Assembly: GCA_037176725.1 (NCBI GenBank)
Contig: JAZBRS010000013.1
Span: 5,707,001-5,771,000, forward strand
Length of the DNA stretch: 64,000 bases
Direction: 5' to 3'
Source: Posidonia oceanica
Taxonomy: Eukaryota > Streptophyta > Magnoliopsida > Alismatales > Posidoniaceae
Part shown: positions 23,335 to 35,475 of the stretch, in pieces
Layout of the letters: each line of letters starts with the position of its first letter
How positions within the stretch are numbered: position 1 is the stretch's first letter
The notes under the pieces: model-generated
Databases searched by the model: none
The model's input: the letters and a program-made list of their open reading frames with translations, nothing else
What the model was told of the DNA's origin: nothing
Program-made: the position numbers and the translations under genes

Positions 23335-23575
23335 TCTCAGGCTGATATCCTAAACTATCTGCTCAGGCTGATATCCTAAACTATCTGCTCAGGCTGATAT
23401 CCTAAACTATCTGCTCTCAGGCTGATATCCTAAACTATCTGCTCAGGCTGATATCCTAAACTATCTGCTCAGGCTGATATCCTAAACTATCTGCTCAGGC
23501 TGATATCCTAAACTATCTGCTTAGGCTGATATCCTAAACTATCTGCTCTCAGGCTGATAACCTAAACTATCATCT
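23335..23575 (+). repeat. 26-bp tandem repeat (AGGCTGATATCCTAAACTATCTGCTC)
   Basis: About nine copies of AGGCTGATATCCTAAACTATC are separated by TGCTC or TGCTCTC. Each contains GATA...TATC, which can pair into a short stem. The array is more homogeneous than its neighbours, suggesting recent expansion. Confidence 0.88.
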
Positions 23576-24395
23576 GGGCCGATCCATGGTTAGCCCATAG
23601 TTGTGTTATACGGCTGACATCCAGTAACTGTCCCTTGCAATTGCGGTTTCCAGTTGATAGGTCTGTAAACTATCCGCCAGTTGATAGGTCTGTAAACTAT
23701 CCACCAGTTGATAGGACTGTAAACTATCGTTAGGCTGATATCCTAAACTATCACCAGCAATTGCATTATACGGCTGATATCCAGTAACTATCCCTCATCA
23801 TTGCGCGTTCCAGTTGATAGGCCTGTAAACTATCCGCCAGTTGATAGGACTGTAAACTATCGTTCCAGTTGATAGGACTGTAAACTATCGTTAGGCTGAT
23901 ATCCTAAACTATCACGCGCAATCATGTTATACGGCTGACACCCAGTAACTGTCCCTCGCAATGCCGTTTCCAGTTGATAGGACTGTAAACTATCTGCCAG
24001 TTGATAGGTCTGTAAACTATCGCTCCAGTTGATAGGACTGTAAACTATCCGGCATTTGTGTTATACGGCTGATACCCAGTAACTATCACTCATGGTTTGT
24101 GGCTTCCAGTTGATAGGTCTGTAAACTATCCGCCAGTTGATAGGTCTATAAACTATCTGCCAGTTGATAGGTCTGTAAACTATCCGCCAGTTGATAGGAC
24201 TGTAAACTATCCCACACAACCATGTTATACGGCTGATATCCAGTAACTATCACTCACAACTGCTCTAGGCTGATAACCTAAACTATCACTCCAGGCTGAT
24301 AACCTAAACTATCGCTCTAGGCTGATAACCTAAACTATCACTCCCGGTTGATAGGACCGTAAACTATCCGGACGATAAGCCCGTCACCTTATCAC
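23576..24395 (+). repeat. Mixed hairpin array (TTGATAGGNCTGTAAACTATC type)
   Basis: Many units of CCAGTTGATAGGTCTGTAAACTATC (or GGACTG variants) alternate with ACGGCTGATATCCAGTAACTATC and AGGCTGATAACCTAAACTATC. Nearly all keep complementary GATAG/CTATC or GATA/TATC ends around differing loops. The array closes with GATAAG...CTTATC (24374-24393), the same arrangement that closes the element 0 array (205-230). Confidence 0.88.
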
Positions 24396-24929
24396 CCTTT
24401 TTGGCGTGATCTTGCCCCAGGAAGGCAAAGTCATCCACTTCCCTTTTTGCGATAGGAGAGTTGGCCTCTCTCCCCTCGCACCCCTTTTTTCTTTTCTGCT
24501 AGCTTGTTCCCCGGGCGGGGACAAGCTACACCCTGTATTTCCTCGCTTTGTCGCGCAAGTCTGGCCTCCCTGCCAGATCCTCACGCCACATCGCGCCTTT
24601 TTATCATTCCTCTTGCATCATCTTAGCACTTCCTCAGCTAGCACTGCATATTACTTTAGTATCATTGGCATCACTTGCACAGCATCAGCATTTTGGCTAA
24701 CTTTTGTACTAACTCTCGCATTGCATTTGCATCAGCATGCATCGCACTGCACAACATTCATCTACACCTAGCATCTTGCATTGCGGCAACAGGCTACGAT
24801 CTTCGGTGCATCCGCCGAATAAGTAGCTCACGCCCATAGCAACCCGCTGCTCCCGCCGGTCAGATGGGGTGTCTTGTCAACCCTGAGCAGCGGCCTCGCT
24901 CCGCTTGACCTTGCTCAGGAAGGGGCATC
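24396..24929 (+). mobile_element. 3' end of the element A interior, with polypurine tract
   Basis: Non-coding. The block at about 24780-24895 is conserved with element 0 (about 1066-1195), including TCGGTGCATC and GGGGTGTCTTGTCAACCC. The polypurine tract AGGAAGGGGCATC lies directly before the TG of the 3' LTR at 24930 and would prime plus-strand DNA synthesis. I see no gene. Confidence 0.8.
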
Positions 24930-27900
24930 TGTTGACACCCCATCTTGGCAGGCTTGGACCACTTGGAGCCTTCCTAGTGATTGCTGGACTAAAACCCAAA
25001 CCAAAACCAAACCCTAACCCTCTTCTTTACCCTTCAAAATCAGCCCAACTTGACCTAAGCCTTTACCCCTCTTCCCAAGCTCAAAACCTAGCCAAAATCC
25101 ATAGGAAAACCCACCAACACCCACTTAACAAGCCTACCCAAGAACCTAGAAATTTCCAAACCTAGACCATTCCCAAAAATCCTAGAAAACCTAGGCAAAA
25201 CTCTCCTTTTTCTACACCTTAAAACCCCTCCAAAACCTTCTTAGAATCAAATCAAAACTTCAGGACCAACACCTCAAATCCTAGACTGCCCACTCACCAA
25301 TTTTCACCTCATTCCAAGACCCTTAAGACCCCCTTTCACCCAAATTATCCTTTTCTCTCTCCGGGATTATCATTTTCTCTCTCCTCTCTCTCTCCTGATT
25401 ATCATCTCTCTTTTCATCCCCTTCTTGCCCTTTTTCTGGCCTGTCTGTGGGCCTCCTTTGTACTCCTATCCCTTCTCTACCTTATTCCTATTTTTACTTT
25501 ATTTTTAGCCTTTTTTCTGAATTTTAAAAATCATTTCTCTCCAACCCATCTCTTTTCCTTTTATTTCCCTCTTTTTCCCTTTTCCTTCTTCCTTCTCTTT
25601 TCCTTTGCCCTCTTTTGCAAAAATCCATGAAAACCCCTAAAAATCTGTAAAACCCCAAAATATAAAAGAAACAAATCAGAACCCTAAGAAAAACAATTAA
25701 AAAACATTAAACAAGCAATTAAAAACCTAAACTTAACTAAATCAAACTAAAAGGAAAACCAAGCATGTAAGCTAAAAATGCAAAACAAATCAAAAGAAAA
25801 CACTGAAAAATCAAGGAAAAAACTAAAATAAAACCAAAACCCACCAAAAGTAAAAACCCCATCAAAATAATTAAAAAACAAACCCTAAAAAGAAGAATTA
25901 AAAAATAAACACTAAAACAAGTAATTAAAGAAACAAAGAGACTTAACCTAACAAACCTAAGAAAAAAACAAATTAAAAGCTTAATTAAAAGGAAAAGAAA
26001 AACACATCTAAAAGACTTAAAAACACCCCATCAAACTAGAAAAATCTAACTAAAAAACTTCAAGAAAAATCAACAAATAAAAATCAAAGCATAATTTAAA
26101 AAAAACTTAAGAAAGAAAAAAAAACCCTAAGAAGACTAAGACTTAAAAACCTAAAACCAATCCTGATTAATACGAAAATAAATCCTAAAAAATCCTAATC
26201 AATGTCCTGAGTATCTAACAAGGGAAACACAATTTTTAAAACAATTTAAAACAAGGTTTAACAAACATTTAATCAAGTGAAAACCAATTAAAAGCAAAAC
26301 CAAAACCCTAAAACCCTAATCAAGCCCAAAAACACATTAATCAACCCAAAATGGCCATTAAAAAATTTAATTAAAACCCTAATTCACATCACAACCTTTC
26401 TAGTATTTTTATTTATTTTTAGTTTCTTTTTACTAATTTTATTTCCCCATTCTACCCTCTCTTCTTTCTTACTTCTCTTTTTCTTTCTTTCCTTTCCATT
26501 ACTGGGCCCAATCCAGCCCGTTTTTCTTTTTTTTTTCTTTTATTTTTTTTCCTTCGACCCACAGCCCGGCCTGCCTTCCACCCTTCTTCTTCCTTCAGCC
26601 TTCTGCATTTCCTCCATTTTCTTTCTCCCACGAGCGGCCAGCTGCAGTGCTCCCTCCATCGTTCGAATTTGAAGCCCTCCATCCAATCACCTACAGAGCC
26701 CGCCGCTTCTCCTCTATCCCAGCATCTTTTCCGGAGGCATTGAATGCCGGTCGACTCGCCGACATCCATCGCTTCTGCTGCAGTGGCCGCCGGTGAATTT
26801 GAAAACTCCCAGCGCGCCAGCAGCCACCTCCTCCTCATATAAGCTTCCATTCATTCCTTCGGATCTTCTTGAGTTGGCAATCCGTGTGAGCGATCAGAAA
26901 ACCCAGAGAGAGCAGTAGCCACCTGAGAGAGCAACCCCAGAGAATTCCAACAGCTTTTCTTCCACCTGTGCGACCTCCTCCTTCTCCTCTTCATCTTCCA
27001 ATTCCAGAGAGAAGAGAGAGCAGAAGAGAGAGCCTGAGAGAGTCTTCAGCATCCCGGAGAGAAGCCAGAAGTCCAGAGAGAATTCCCCACCCAATCCTCT
27101 TCTTTTCCCTCTGAATTCCACAGCAGAACTCCCTCTTTCTTCTCCAGCAAACCATTCCCCTTCCAAGCCTCAATTTCTCTCCCAATTGCTCCCCCAAGTT
27201 CACCCAGAAACCCAGCAATCCCTTCCCACCATTTCCCGGCCATTCCACCACAGAAACCATCCCAAATCACCCTCAGATCACCTGAAACTCCAACTGTAAG
27301 CCCAACACAACCCACTCCAGAATTCCCTTCACTCCTGCCCACTGATCTCTCCCAAACTCCACCCGGATAATCCCCTGACCTCCACCTTCCCAGAACACCC
27401 AAATCTGGCCCGGCCATCCACCACAGACCAAGAACTCCACAACAAACACTTGCCTTCTCCACTGACCAGAAAATCAACCGAGCTCCAAATCTTCTCCACG
27501 CTCTCCAGAAACCCAATCCAGCAATCCAGAATCGCTCCCCGGACCTCCAGCAACCTCCTGGAAGGCTCCACCAGGCCCGACGAGCAGCAACACCCTCCCC
27601 CCACCTCCAGTCACCTTGCTGAACCCACGGAGTGCCGGATTTCTCTCCGAGCTCTGGAGCTTCCTTCCAACCAGCTGGGAAGCACCGGAGGACCATTCTG
27701 AAGCAGCTCCAGCCCTTGCGAGCAGCCGGCGACGCCCGCAGCGACCGGACGACCCCCACCGGCCACCTCCGGAACTGCTGAGGTCGGGAGAACACCTCAG
27801 ACGCGGAATCAGGTAAAATCTTCTTCCCTTAGTCTTCTTTTCTTCCGGCGATGCTTCTCCGCCCTTTAGAATAGCGTTTCCAGTCCTCCTGCTCCGTCGC

Positions 27901-30885
27901 CGTTCGCCGCTCCGGTTGTCTTCTCCGGCGCAGACCTCCGGCCTTCACGGCGCTCCGGCTAGTAGAACGCGACCCCGGCGATCCCCTCAGCTCCGCACGG
28001 ACTTCGGGAAGCCCCTTCAGCCCTCAAAATGTAGCCTCGCTGCGTCGAGCGGCCGGACGAGCCTACTGAACCCCTGCAGAGCTCCGGCGAGCGCTCCGAT
28101 GCGTTCCAGGCCGCATCGCCCCCCGCCGACCGTCGCCCTGCCTCCGTCAGCTCCAGGACCACCGCCTCCGCCGATCAGCGCCTCCACAGCCCCCCTGTGC
28201 CGGCGGTGGTGAGGTCTGGAAGCTTACTGCTACAGTACTCACCTCCGCCGGCGATCACTGTTCATTTATTTTCCTGTTAATATAGTTTTAGGTGTAAATA
28301 TTGCAGATCTGGTTTAAGCTTTTTAATTTTTGCGTTTCAGTCCTCTGTCCATTTAATATGCTTAGTTTTTAATTAAAAACCATGCTAAATTGCTGCTTTT
28401 ATCTCTGCTTTCCAGAATTTTCTTTCCGATCCTTTTACTGTGCTGTGCTGTTGTATTATTTTGCATTTTAGCCCCTCTGTTTTCGATTATTGCACTTAAG
28501 TCCTGTCCTAAATCAGTTCATTTAATTGCATGCATTTTACCATACGAAATTGCATTCTGCGTCCCTGCATGTTTCTGATTTTACCTTTAGGTCCATGCAC
28601 TGTAGAAACTTAGGTTTTATTTTTAATTTTTGCATACTGCATTGCATATTTTGCCTCCTGTTTTTGCACATTTGCATTTAGGTCCATTTTAAATGGACAG
28701 TAACCATTTGCATGCATTTTGGCTTATTGCATTGCATTTTCAACCCCGCATTTTTAAAAAATTGCACATCAGTCCTTTATCAGTGTTTTCAGAGCATGTT
28801 TACCTTACAAAATTGCATATTTGACCCCTGCATGATTCAAAAATCACACATAGGTCCTTGCATCTTTTAAAAACCATGTAAAAAGACTGTTTTGCCCCTA
28901 AAGTTGCATCTTAGCTCCTATGCTTACAAAATTGCATGTAGACCCTCCACTTGCATTCCCAGACTCCCTAGAACCCTGTTTTCTGGAAAATTTGCATTTT
29001 AGACCCTAGTTTTTCCAAAATTGCACTCTGATTTCTTTTTGTTTTTCAAAACTTCTTCCAATGCACACCCTCTTTTCAAATTAGCTTTCTGAGCCCAGTC
29101 TTTTGCAAAATAACCCTCTGCCCTCCCCTGTTTTCAAAACCCTCCTCTGTGGACCCCATCTTTTGTGAAAATTTGCATTTTAGCCCCTTTTCTTTTTCAA
29201 AAATGCTTTTGAACTCCTGTCTTTTCCAAGTTTGTTCCCCTTGTTTCTTCTTGCTTGTGCATGCATTCTCCATTCATTTAGCCTTGCATTTTAGCATCCT
29301 TTTGCACACACTAAGCACTTCTAGCTCCCCTTCACTTGGGAGGACCTTTTGCACACCCCTAGGACCTCCTGAACACCTAGATCTGTTCTTCTCCCCTGTT
29401 CTGGCCTTCCTGCCTTGAAGCTGCGACATCTTCCGATCCGGCCGTTGGATCTTCTCAAGTAAGCTGCCCAGGCGACCGCAGCGAAGCGCTCTTCAGCATG
29501 GACCAAGCAGATCTCAGATCAGGCTCCAGGATTTCCAGGTATGTCCTCCTGAACCCCTGCATTGCATTCATTTGCATGCCATTTGCATTGTTTCCCGCGT
29601 TTTCGATTTCTGTCTCTTTGAGCATGTAGAATAGGACCTCCCCTTTCTGTTTAGCAACTCAGATCCCCGTTTCGCGTTTCCCCATGTGTTTTGTATTGAG
29701 TTTTCCCTGGATTTACCACTTAATGTGACTTTCTTCCCCCTTTCCACGATCCAATCGCATTGCGAGCTTTGGGCAGCATGCGAGACACACCGTGGAACGG
29801 TTTAGTGGGAAATGGTCGCAAAAGAGGTGGTAATCCCCCCGTTTGCTCACTCTCCCCTTGGTAGGTCTTCACACCTACTCTGTGTGGCCCCGAACAGCGC
29901 CTGTTCTCACACATGCGTTGTTCTGCTTCTCCTTTTACTGCTTCTAATCTTTTCCTTGCATTTGCATTCGCACAACTTTTCCGAGGTTTTATCTCGCGGT
30001 TTTTGGCACCGTTTTGCGTGCCCGTTCTCGTTTTGGCACCGTTTTGCGTGCCTGCTTTGTCTTTCGCGTCGTTTTGCGCGCTCGCCCTGTTTTTGGCACA
30101 GTTTTGCGTGCCCGTCATCACCTTTTGCACCGATTTGCGTGCCGCCTTGCTTTCTCGCCCGTTTTACGTGCCGACCTTGTCTTTTTGCACCGTTTTGCGT
30201 GCTTTCTTGTTTTTTGCCTCGTTTTGCGTGCTTTACTCCGTTTTCTCTTGCATGTCGATCGCATTGCATGGTTTTGCCGTTGTTTTGCTTTTTCGCTTGC
30301 ATTTGCATGTAGGGCTGTGATGCTTACTGTCCGGAGTTCTCACGAGCTAGGTTTCGCCTAGTTCGGAACACAGTCAGCGTAGCTGAGCATTTAGACAGCA
30401 CGTTTACTTCCTTGCCCTGCTTCTCTCCACTTAGAGCACACCTTAAGCATTTATTTAGGCATTCGTAGGCACATAGGCATTCAATCCTGCATTTCCCCGC
30501 GTATGCGAGCGTAAGCCTAGAAAGACCGATTCTCGGGCATGTCGGGGGTGCCTAACACCTTCCCCGCACGTAACAGGAGTCCTTGCCCTGTCTTTTGGCC
30601 CGCAATGACCATACTGCCCTTATCCTAGGCTAGAGTCATCTCATTTGCATGTATTTGCATTTGTTTCCTTTGCATTGCTTTGCTTTGCATTCCTTGCTTG
30701 GTTTTGCGTGTTAATTCACGCATTTCCCCCGGTTTTCCTTGTCTCCCGTTAATAGACATGGTGGCGACTCTGATTTGTCTTATCTTTCTCTTTTCTCCTC
30801 GATTTCAAGCGTTTTCGAGTCGAGCCTCTTCCTCGGATCCAATCGCCGCTAAATAGCGAGCCTGATTCCGATCGGGATCGCTACA
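24930..30885 (+). repeat. 3' LTR of element A (5956 bp)
   Basis: It aligns over its full length with the 5' LTR. Differences seen by eye are mostly C/T or G/A changes (for example TTCCGATCC here versus TTCCGGTCC, and CGGGCATG here versus CGGGCGTG) plus length changes in T and A runs. Homologous sub-features here: TATAA at 26838-26842, a ~30-bp tandem array at about 30000-30250, the conserved GGTGCCTAACACCTTCCCC at 30547-30565, and the primer-site-like TGGCGACTCTG at 30762-30772. It ends CGCTACA, followed by the ATATC target duplication. Confidence 0.95.
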
Positions 30886-30890
30886 ATATC

Positions 30891-30974
30891 GTTATGTTAT
30901 CCACTCCATATAAAGGAACGACTCTTTGCCATTGATTTTTGAGATATGTCTTTTCCCTAGTCACCTCTTGCCAT
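30891..30974 (-). pseudogene. Myb/SANT-like domain gene fragment, N-terminal piece
   Basis: On the minus strand an ATG at 30974 opens MARGD, then a stop, then GKDISQKSMAKSRSFIWSG and another stop. The frame runs for 28 codons to the edge of the target duplication and continues in the same frame at 5648. The block 'K-x-R-x-F-I-W' is typical of the start of a Myb/SANT-like domain. The two in-frame stops show that it was, or has become, a pseudogene. Confidence 0.45.
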
Positions 30975-31478
30975 ATCTATTATACATTGTCAATACAATG
31001 CACATAATAACATATCAAATAAATCAAACCTTAATCATATAAACAATTGACGAACAAGACTCCACTCCTGCATATAAACAATTAACAATTGATAAAGAAG
31101 ATTCCACTCCTGCATATAAACAATTGACAAACAAGATATACACGTAAATTTTCGCCTATAGATTCCACTCCCCCTCCCCACCCGCTACACCCCTCCTTCC
31201 TACTCCTTCATTCCCACTCCTCCCTCCCTCCTCACAGACTCGTCCCCCCATACCTGTAGATTCCATCACAAACTCGCCCCCCCCATAGAAGAAGCTCTGT
31301 CGTTCCCACTCCTCCCACTCTCGACCGGACTAGCAACCTGAACTCACATCCAGAGCCTGATTCGGCAGACCGTCTCCAAATGGTCGACTGAACCCAAGTT
31401 CTTTCCTCCATTTCAGGAACCAAATCGGTATACCGAACCTATTTCGGTATACCGATTTCTAGGTTCAGGAGACTCCAG
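30975..31478. other. AT-rich flank with a short direct repeat
   Basis: There is no supported gene. A unit containing CACTCCTGCATATAAACAATT is repeated near 31062 and 31107, with related words before and after. Palindromes of the form TCGGTATACCGA lie near 31425 and 31448. The sequence probably belongs partly to the left end of element C. Confidence 0.5.
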
Positions 31479-32660
31479 ACGGCATGATCGGCATACCGAA
31501 ATATTTTGGCATGTTGAATCAGTCAACTGTCAGGAACACAGAGGAACCCCAAAAATCGCCCAAAATGGGAATGGTCGACGGTCTCACCACGGGCCACCCT
31601 AAAACACATACCACATACCAAATTGAAGATCTTGACAAGCTCTACAATTTGGAACAAGAAACACAAAGATCTGTTGGACGAATTGCAAGAGAACGCCAAC
31701 AAAAGCTCACAGGCACTGTGCACAAGCACAATGAACCTACGAGTGGCACAAACAAGCCAAACACCACACAATACACCAAAAATCACATGCAATATACCAA
31801 AATGAAGATCTAGAGATGATCTATCATGTCAGACAAGAATCATCTCAATCCATTGCATGTAGGCCAAGAAATCACAAAAACAAGCATTCATATATCAAAG
31901 CCACAAACCACAACCCGATGCCATTAAACATTCTTAAATCCTCCATAAATCTCCACACAATCACAATCACACTACCATGGCCCTATAATCAATCCAAGCA
32001 CAAGGAGGAGAGATCTACGAGGTGTGTATCTTGCTCCGACGACGGCGACGGCAATGCAATGGCGACGCATCCTCTCCTCCTCCACTGGAAGTTCCGGATC
32101 TCCTCCTCTGCTCCTCCGCTCGGCAACGGCGACCCCATTTCCCACCTCATCTCTGCCTCCTCCCCTCTCTCTCTCTCTCTCGTTCTCTCCCTTACCAAAG
32201 AAGAGGGAGAAGAAGGATAAGAATGGGAAAAAGGAGAGGAAGGAAGAAGGAGTAAATGAGAAGCTAGCCGCGAGCACAAAACTACAACCACTTATGGCTC
32301 AAGTGGCTCACGCAAGAGGAGAACGGCCTCCAAGGCATGCCAACAATCACCACCACCTAGAGAAAACCCTCAAAACTACCATGAGGGTCCATGCAACACT
32401 TCATCCTCCAAAACACAAAACTCCACATCCAAATCCAAGCTGCGATGCCAGATCAAAGAGCAACCACTGGAATACCGAAATAGGGCGCCGTGCCATAAAA
32501 GCACACCAAAAACACACACTGGCAAAACGCACCAGCAATGCACATCTGTCCTAGAATTCCAGATTAAATATCTGGCAAAAACGTTGCCAGTAACACCTGC
32601 CTCTAGTCAAATTCGTTAAACTAGACAATCAAGAGGGCAAACGAATATTCGGGTGTTACA
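31479..32660 (-). repeat. 3' LTR (partial) of element C
   Basis: It begins, on the minus strand, with TGTAACACCC at 32660 after the polypurine tract. It matches 47137-48330 closely along its length. It includes a CT-rich stretch (32160-32190) and a 'tgtaggccaa' block also found in the 3904-5435 LTR. The left boundary is set only by where the copy at 47136 starts, so the true LTR may extend further left. Confidence 0.6.
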
Positions 32661-35460
32661 TCCTAACCTCCTTAAAGAAATTTCGCCCTTGAAAATTTCA
32701 AGGAGAAAGACCAAGAGTACCAAGCTCAAATGACAACCTCATGCTTCCAAACAAACAGCACAATGGTGCCACTCAAAACTCAAGATCAGCAGAAGAAATC
32801 TAAGCTCCATGAGCCATCTCATCCCGCCACATCCAGAGCAACACCAAGGACTCGGCCCTCCTCGAACCCAAACTCCACCAAATTCCTGGGGTAGGGCCTC
32901 TTCCGAGCACAAAATATCCACCCACACGCTCAAAACAGTGTCTTCCAGAGTCACAAAGCACCCTGAGCCCCTCTAGGAGGCACGCAAAACACAGAGTTGA
33001 CCAGGTGCAACCAGATCCCACCAATATCCACTACGTTACTCTGATGCACAACCTGGTCAGCAACCACCAAACTCCACACCACGTGCTCAGTAACATCTCT
33101 CATCTCCTTAGGAATATCTTCTCCAATCCATGGCATGAGAGAAATCTAGCTACTGAGACACAACAAAACTCTTCACGGATCTAGAGTGCACCGATAGATC
33201 AGCAAAACAAGCGCTATCTGTCTCCAGGAATTGCTTCCTAGACCAACACTCCATCCAATCCAGAGCACAACCACCTCTGTGGCCAACACCAATCACATGG
33301 GTCGGATAGTTCCCTTTGTGGTTCTCCAACTGACAAGAACCACTAATCACCACATTGCCTCACTACAACAGGAATTTATCCCAACCTAAGGCCACAAGAT
33401 CACTGTTTCCAATGAAACAACCACCACCAATGGTAAGGACAACTCGGAAGTCACACTCAAATGAGTCTCCAACTCAAAGCAACTCCCAACAACAAGGTCC
33501 AAACCAACATGAGTTGTTCCTCCCTTCCTGGCTAATCTATCCACTGTGCCACTATCTTGGAGATGCCTCTATTGGATCCCCAAGAATAGTTCACTTGGAC
33601 CAGGAAACAGTCGATCGGAGAAAACACCTGGGATCACACCTAGCAGCTCGACCAGCGGCGCCAACCAGACGAGATGGGAAGCCAACCTCACAAGCTTGAC
33701 CCTATCTCCGCCGCGGAAAGGAAACCAAGGGAGAAAAGATCTCCACAGATCAAACAGCACAACAGCATTCGACCCACCCACAAACATGAAAAACAAATGG
33801 GCATCCTCAATAGGACACCCCAAAGAAATCACCAGAGAAAGAATCTCCACTGCTCGAACAACACTAAGCCATTCAAACCACAACCAACCAAAACCAACTG
33901 GGCATCCAAGCAGGACACCCTAAACTGCACACAGCAAACCACACACTGGGCTACGCCACTCTACGGCCATGCCCCAAACAAAACGTGCGGCACAACTACA
34001 CAGCACCAAGGCGCGACTCCCACGTGCAACACCTCCCAGATAACTCTGTCCTCAAACAGAGTGTCTGGAACAACCACCTACATCTAGAGACCCACCAAAG
34101 TCACCTAGAACTAACAACACACATCTGGGGACCCACCAATTCACCCAAAAACACCAACAAACATCTGGGGACCCACAAAGTCACCCAAAAGCACCAACAA
34201 ACATCTAGGAAGCCTCTCGCTTCACCCAGAAACAACAACAGGAGGACGGAGCTGCAGGCATCCTCCACACACACAACAGCCACGACAACAGACAAGACAC
34301 AACAACCAACAGACCAAGCAAGGGGCAAACAGCAAGCAAAGCAAGCAACAGACGGATAGACAAACACCCACAATTGTGGAGGGCCACACAAGGGACAGAC
34401 AACTACTGCACCCCCCCACGACAAAACAGAATCGCCTAGAAGCAACCACACACATCTGGGAAGCCTCACGCTTCACCCAGATGTGACCACTCGAGGATGA
34501 AACTCCAGGCATCCTCTATAACAACAACAAAATAGGTAGCAACAAACGTGGAGGTCACACGAGAGGCAGTCACGCACTGCACCTCTCCCTCCATGACAAA
34601 ACGGAACCGCCCAGAAACAACCACACACATCTGGGAAGCCTCACGCTTCACCCAGATGCGGCCATAGGAGGATGAAACTCCAGGCATCCTCCGCACCAAC
34701 AACAAATCAAGCAGCAACAAACCACAGCAAACGTGGAGGTCACACGAGAGGCAGTCACCCACTGCACCTCTCCCTCCACAGCAAAACACCCAACAGCCCA
34801 ACAACGGATGGTAGCAAGGCATACACGTTCTCTAGTCGGCTGACGTGGGGTGCCTAACCCCCTTAAAGGAATCAAGGCATCTCTCTGCGAACGCTCTACC
34901 TTCTCGCAGCCACCGCACACCAACCAGACCAACATGCACTACAGACGTACACAACTCCCAGCAACATGACTCGTCTGGCCTCAAACACAACAAGGTCTCC
35001 TACCCTACATACCAGCACTGAGTCTTGCCTAAAAAGCAACTGCCACCACTCCCACGAGCAACACGATGCTTAATCCACACAAACAAGTGGACTGCACCAA
35101 AAACCACTCTCCACGGAGTTGAAGAGCTAAAGTGAACCTCTCCACGCGAGTGAACGCAGCTTCGTGCTCCAACTGCTCCCTCAAAGCAGCTCCAACCAAA
35201 CGGCGATCTCAAAAACTAACCACCGGAAACTTTCCAATAAGGAGTCGACGTCTACTTCTACAAACGAGCAGACCATCACTCCTAGGTTCCACATGATGCT
35301 TCAAACATCATCCTCACCAACACTGGAACCGGTGCCGAAGACACTCCTCAACACTGCAAGCAAGAAAATCAAGAAAATCACAAAAATCAAAGTACAGGAA
35401 TGCATGAATGCAAATCTATGGAGTCACCTGACCAGATATCCCTAGGCTTATGAACCTAGT

Positions 35461-35472
35461 GCTCTGATACCA
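35461..35472 (-). other. Primer-binding site of element C
   Basis: The complement of GCTCTGATACCA reads TGGTATCAGAGC, the common initiator-methionine tRNA site. It lies three bases inside the LTR end at 35476. Confidence 0.8.
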
Positions 35473-35475
35473 ATC

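Larger units (their letters stand above)
5649..30885 (+). mobile_element. Complete 25.2-kb Tat/Ogre-type LTR retrotransposon (element A), RT-less
   Basis: The element runs from TGTTGACACC to GATCGCTACA. It is flanked by ATATC at 5644-5648 and again at 30886-30890, a perfect 5-bp target duplication. Order: 5' LTR (5649-11606), primer site (11608-11625), leader, gag, protease, low-complexity linker, integrase core, accessory ORF, tandem-repeat 3' UTR, polypurine tract, 3' LTR (24930-30885). Gag, protease and integrase sequences are of the Tat/Ogre type of Ty3/gypsy. No reverse transcriptase, RNase H or integrase zinc finger can be found in any frame. Gag and protease frames are broken by shifts. 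It is therefore non-autonomous and presumably used proteins from a related element. Confidence 0.93.

Noticed and set aside
32022..32554. Open frames around 32000-32550 and their copy near 47680-48290
   Set aside because: They fall in the LTR of element C, differ in frame between copies and show no domain.
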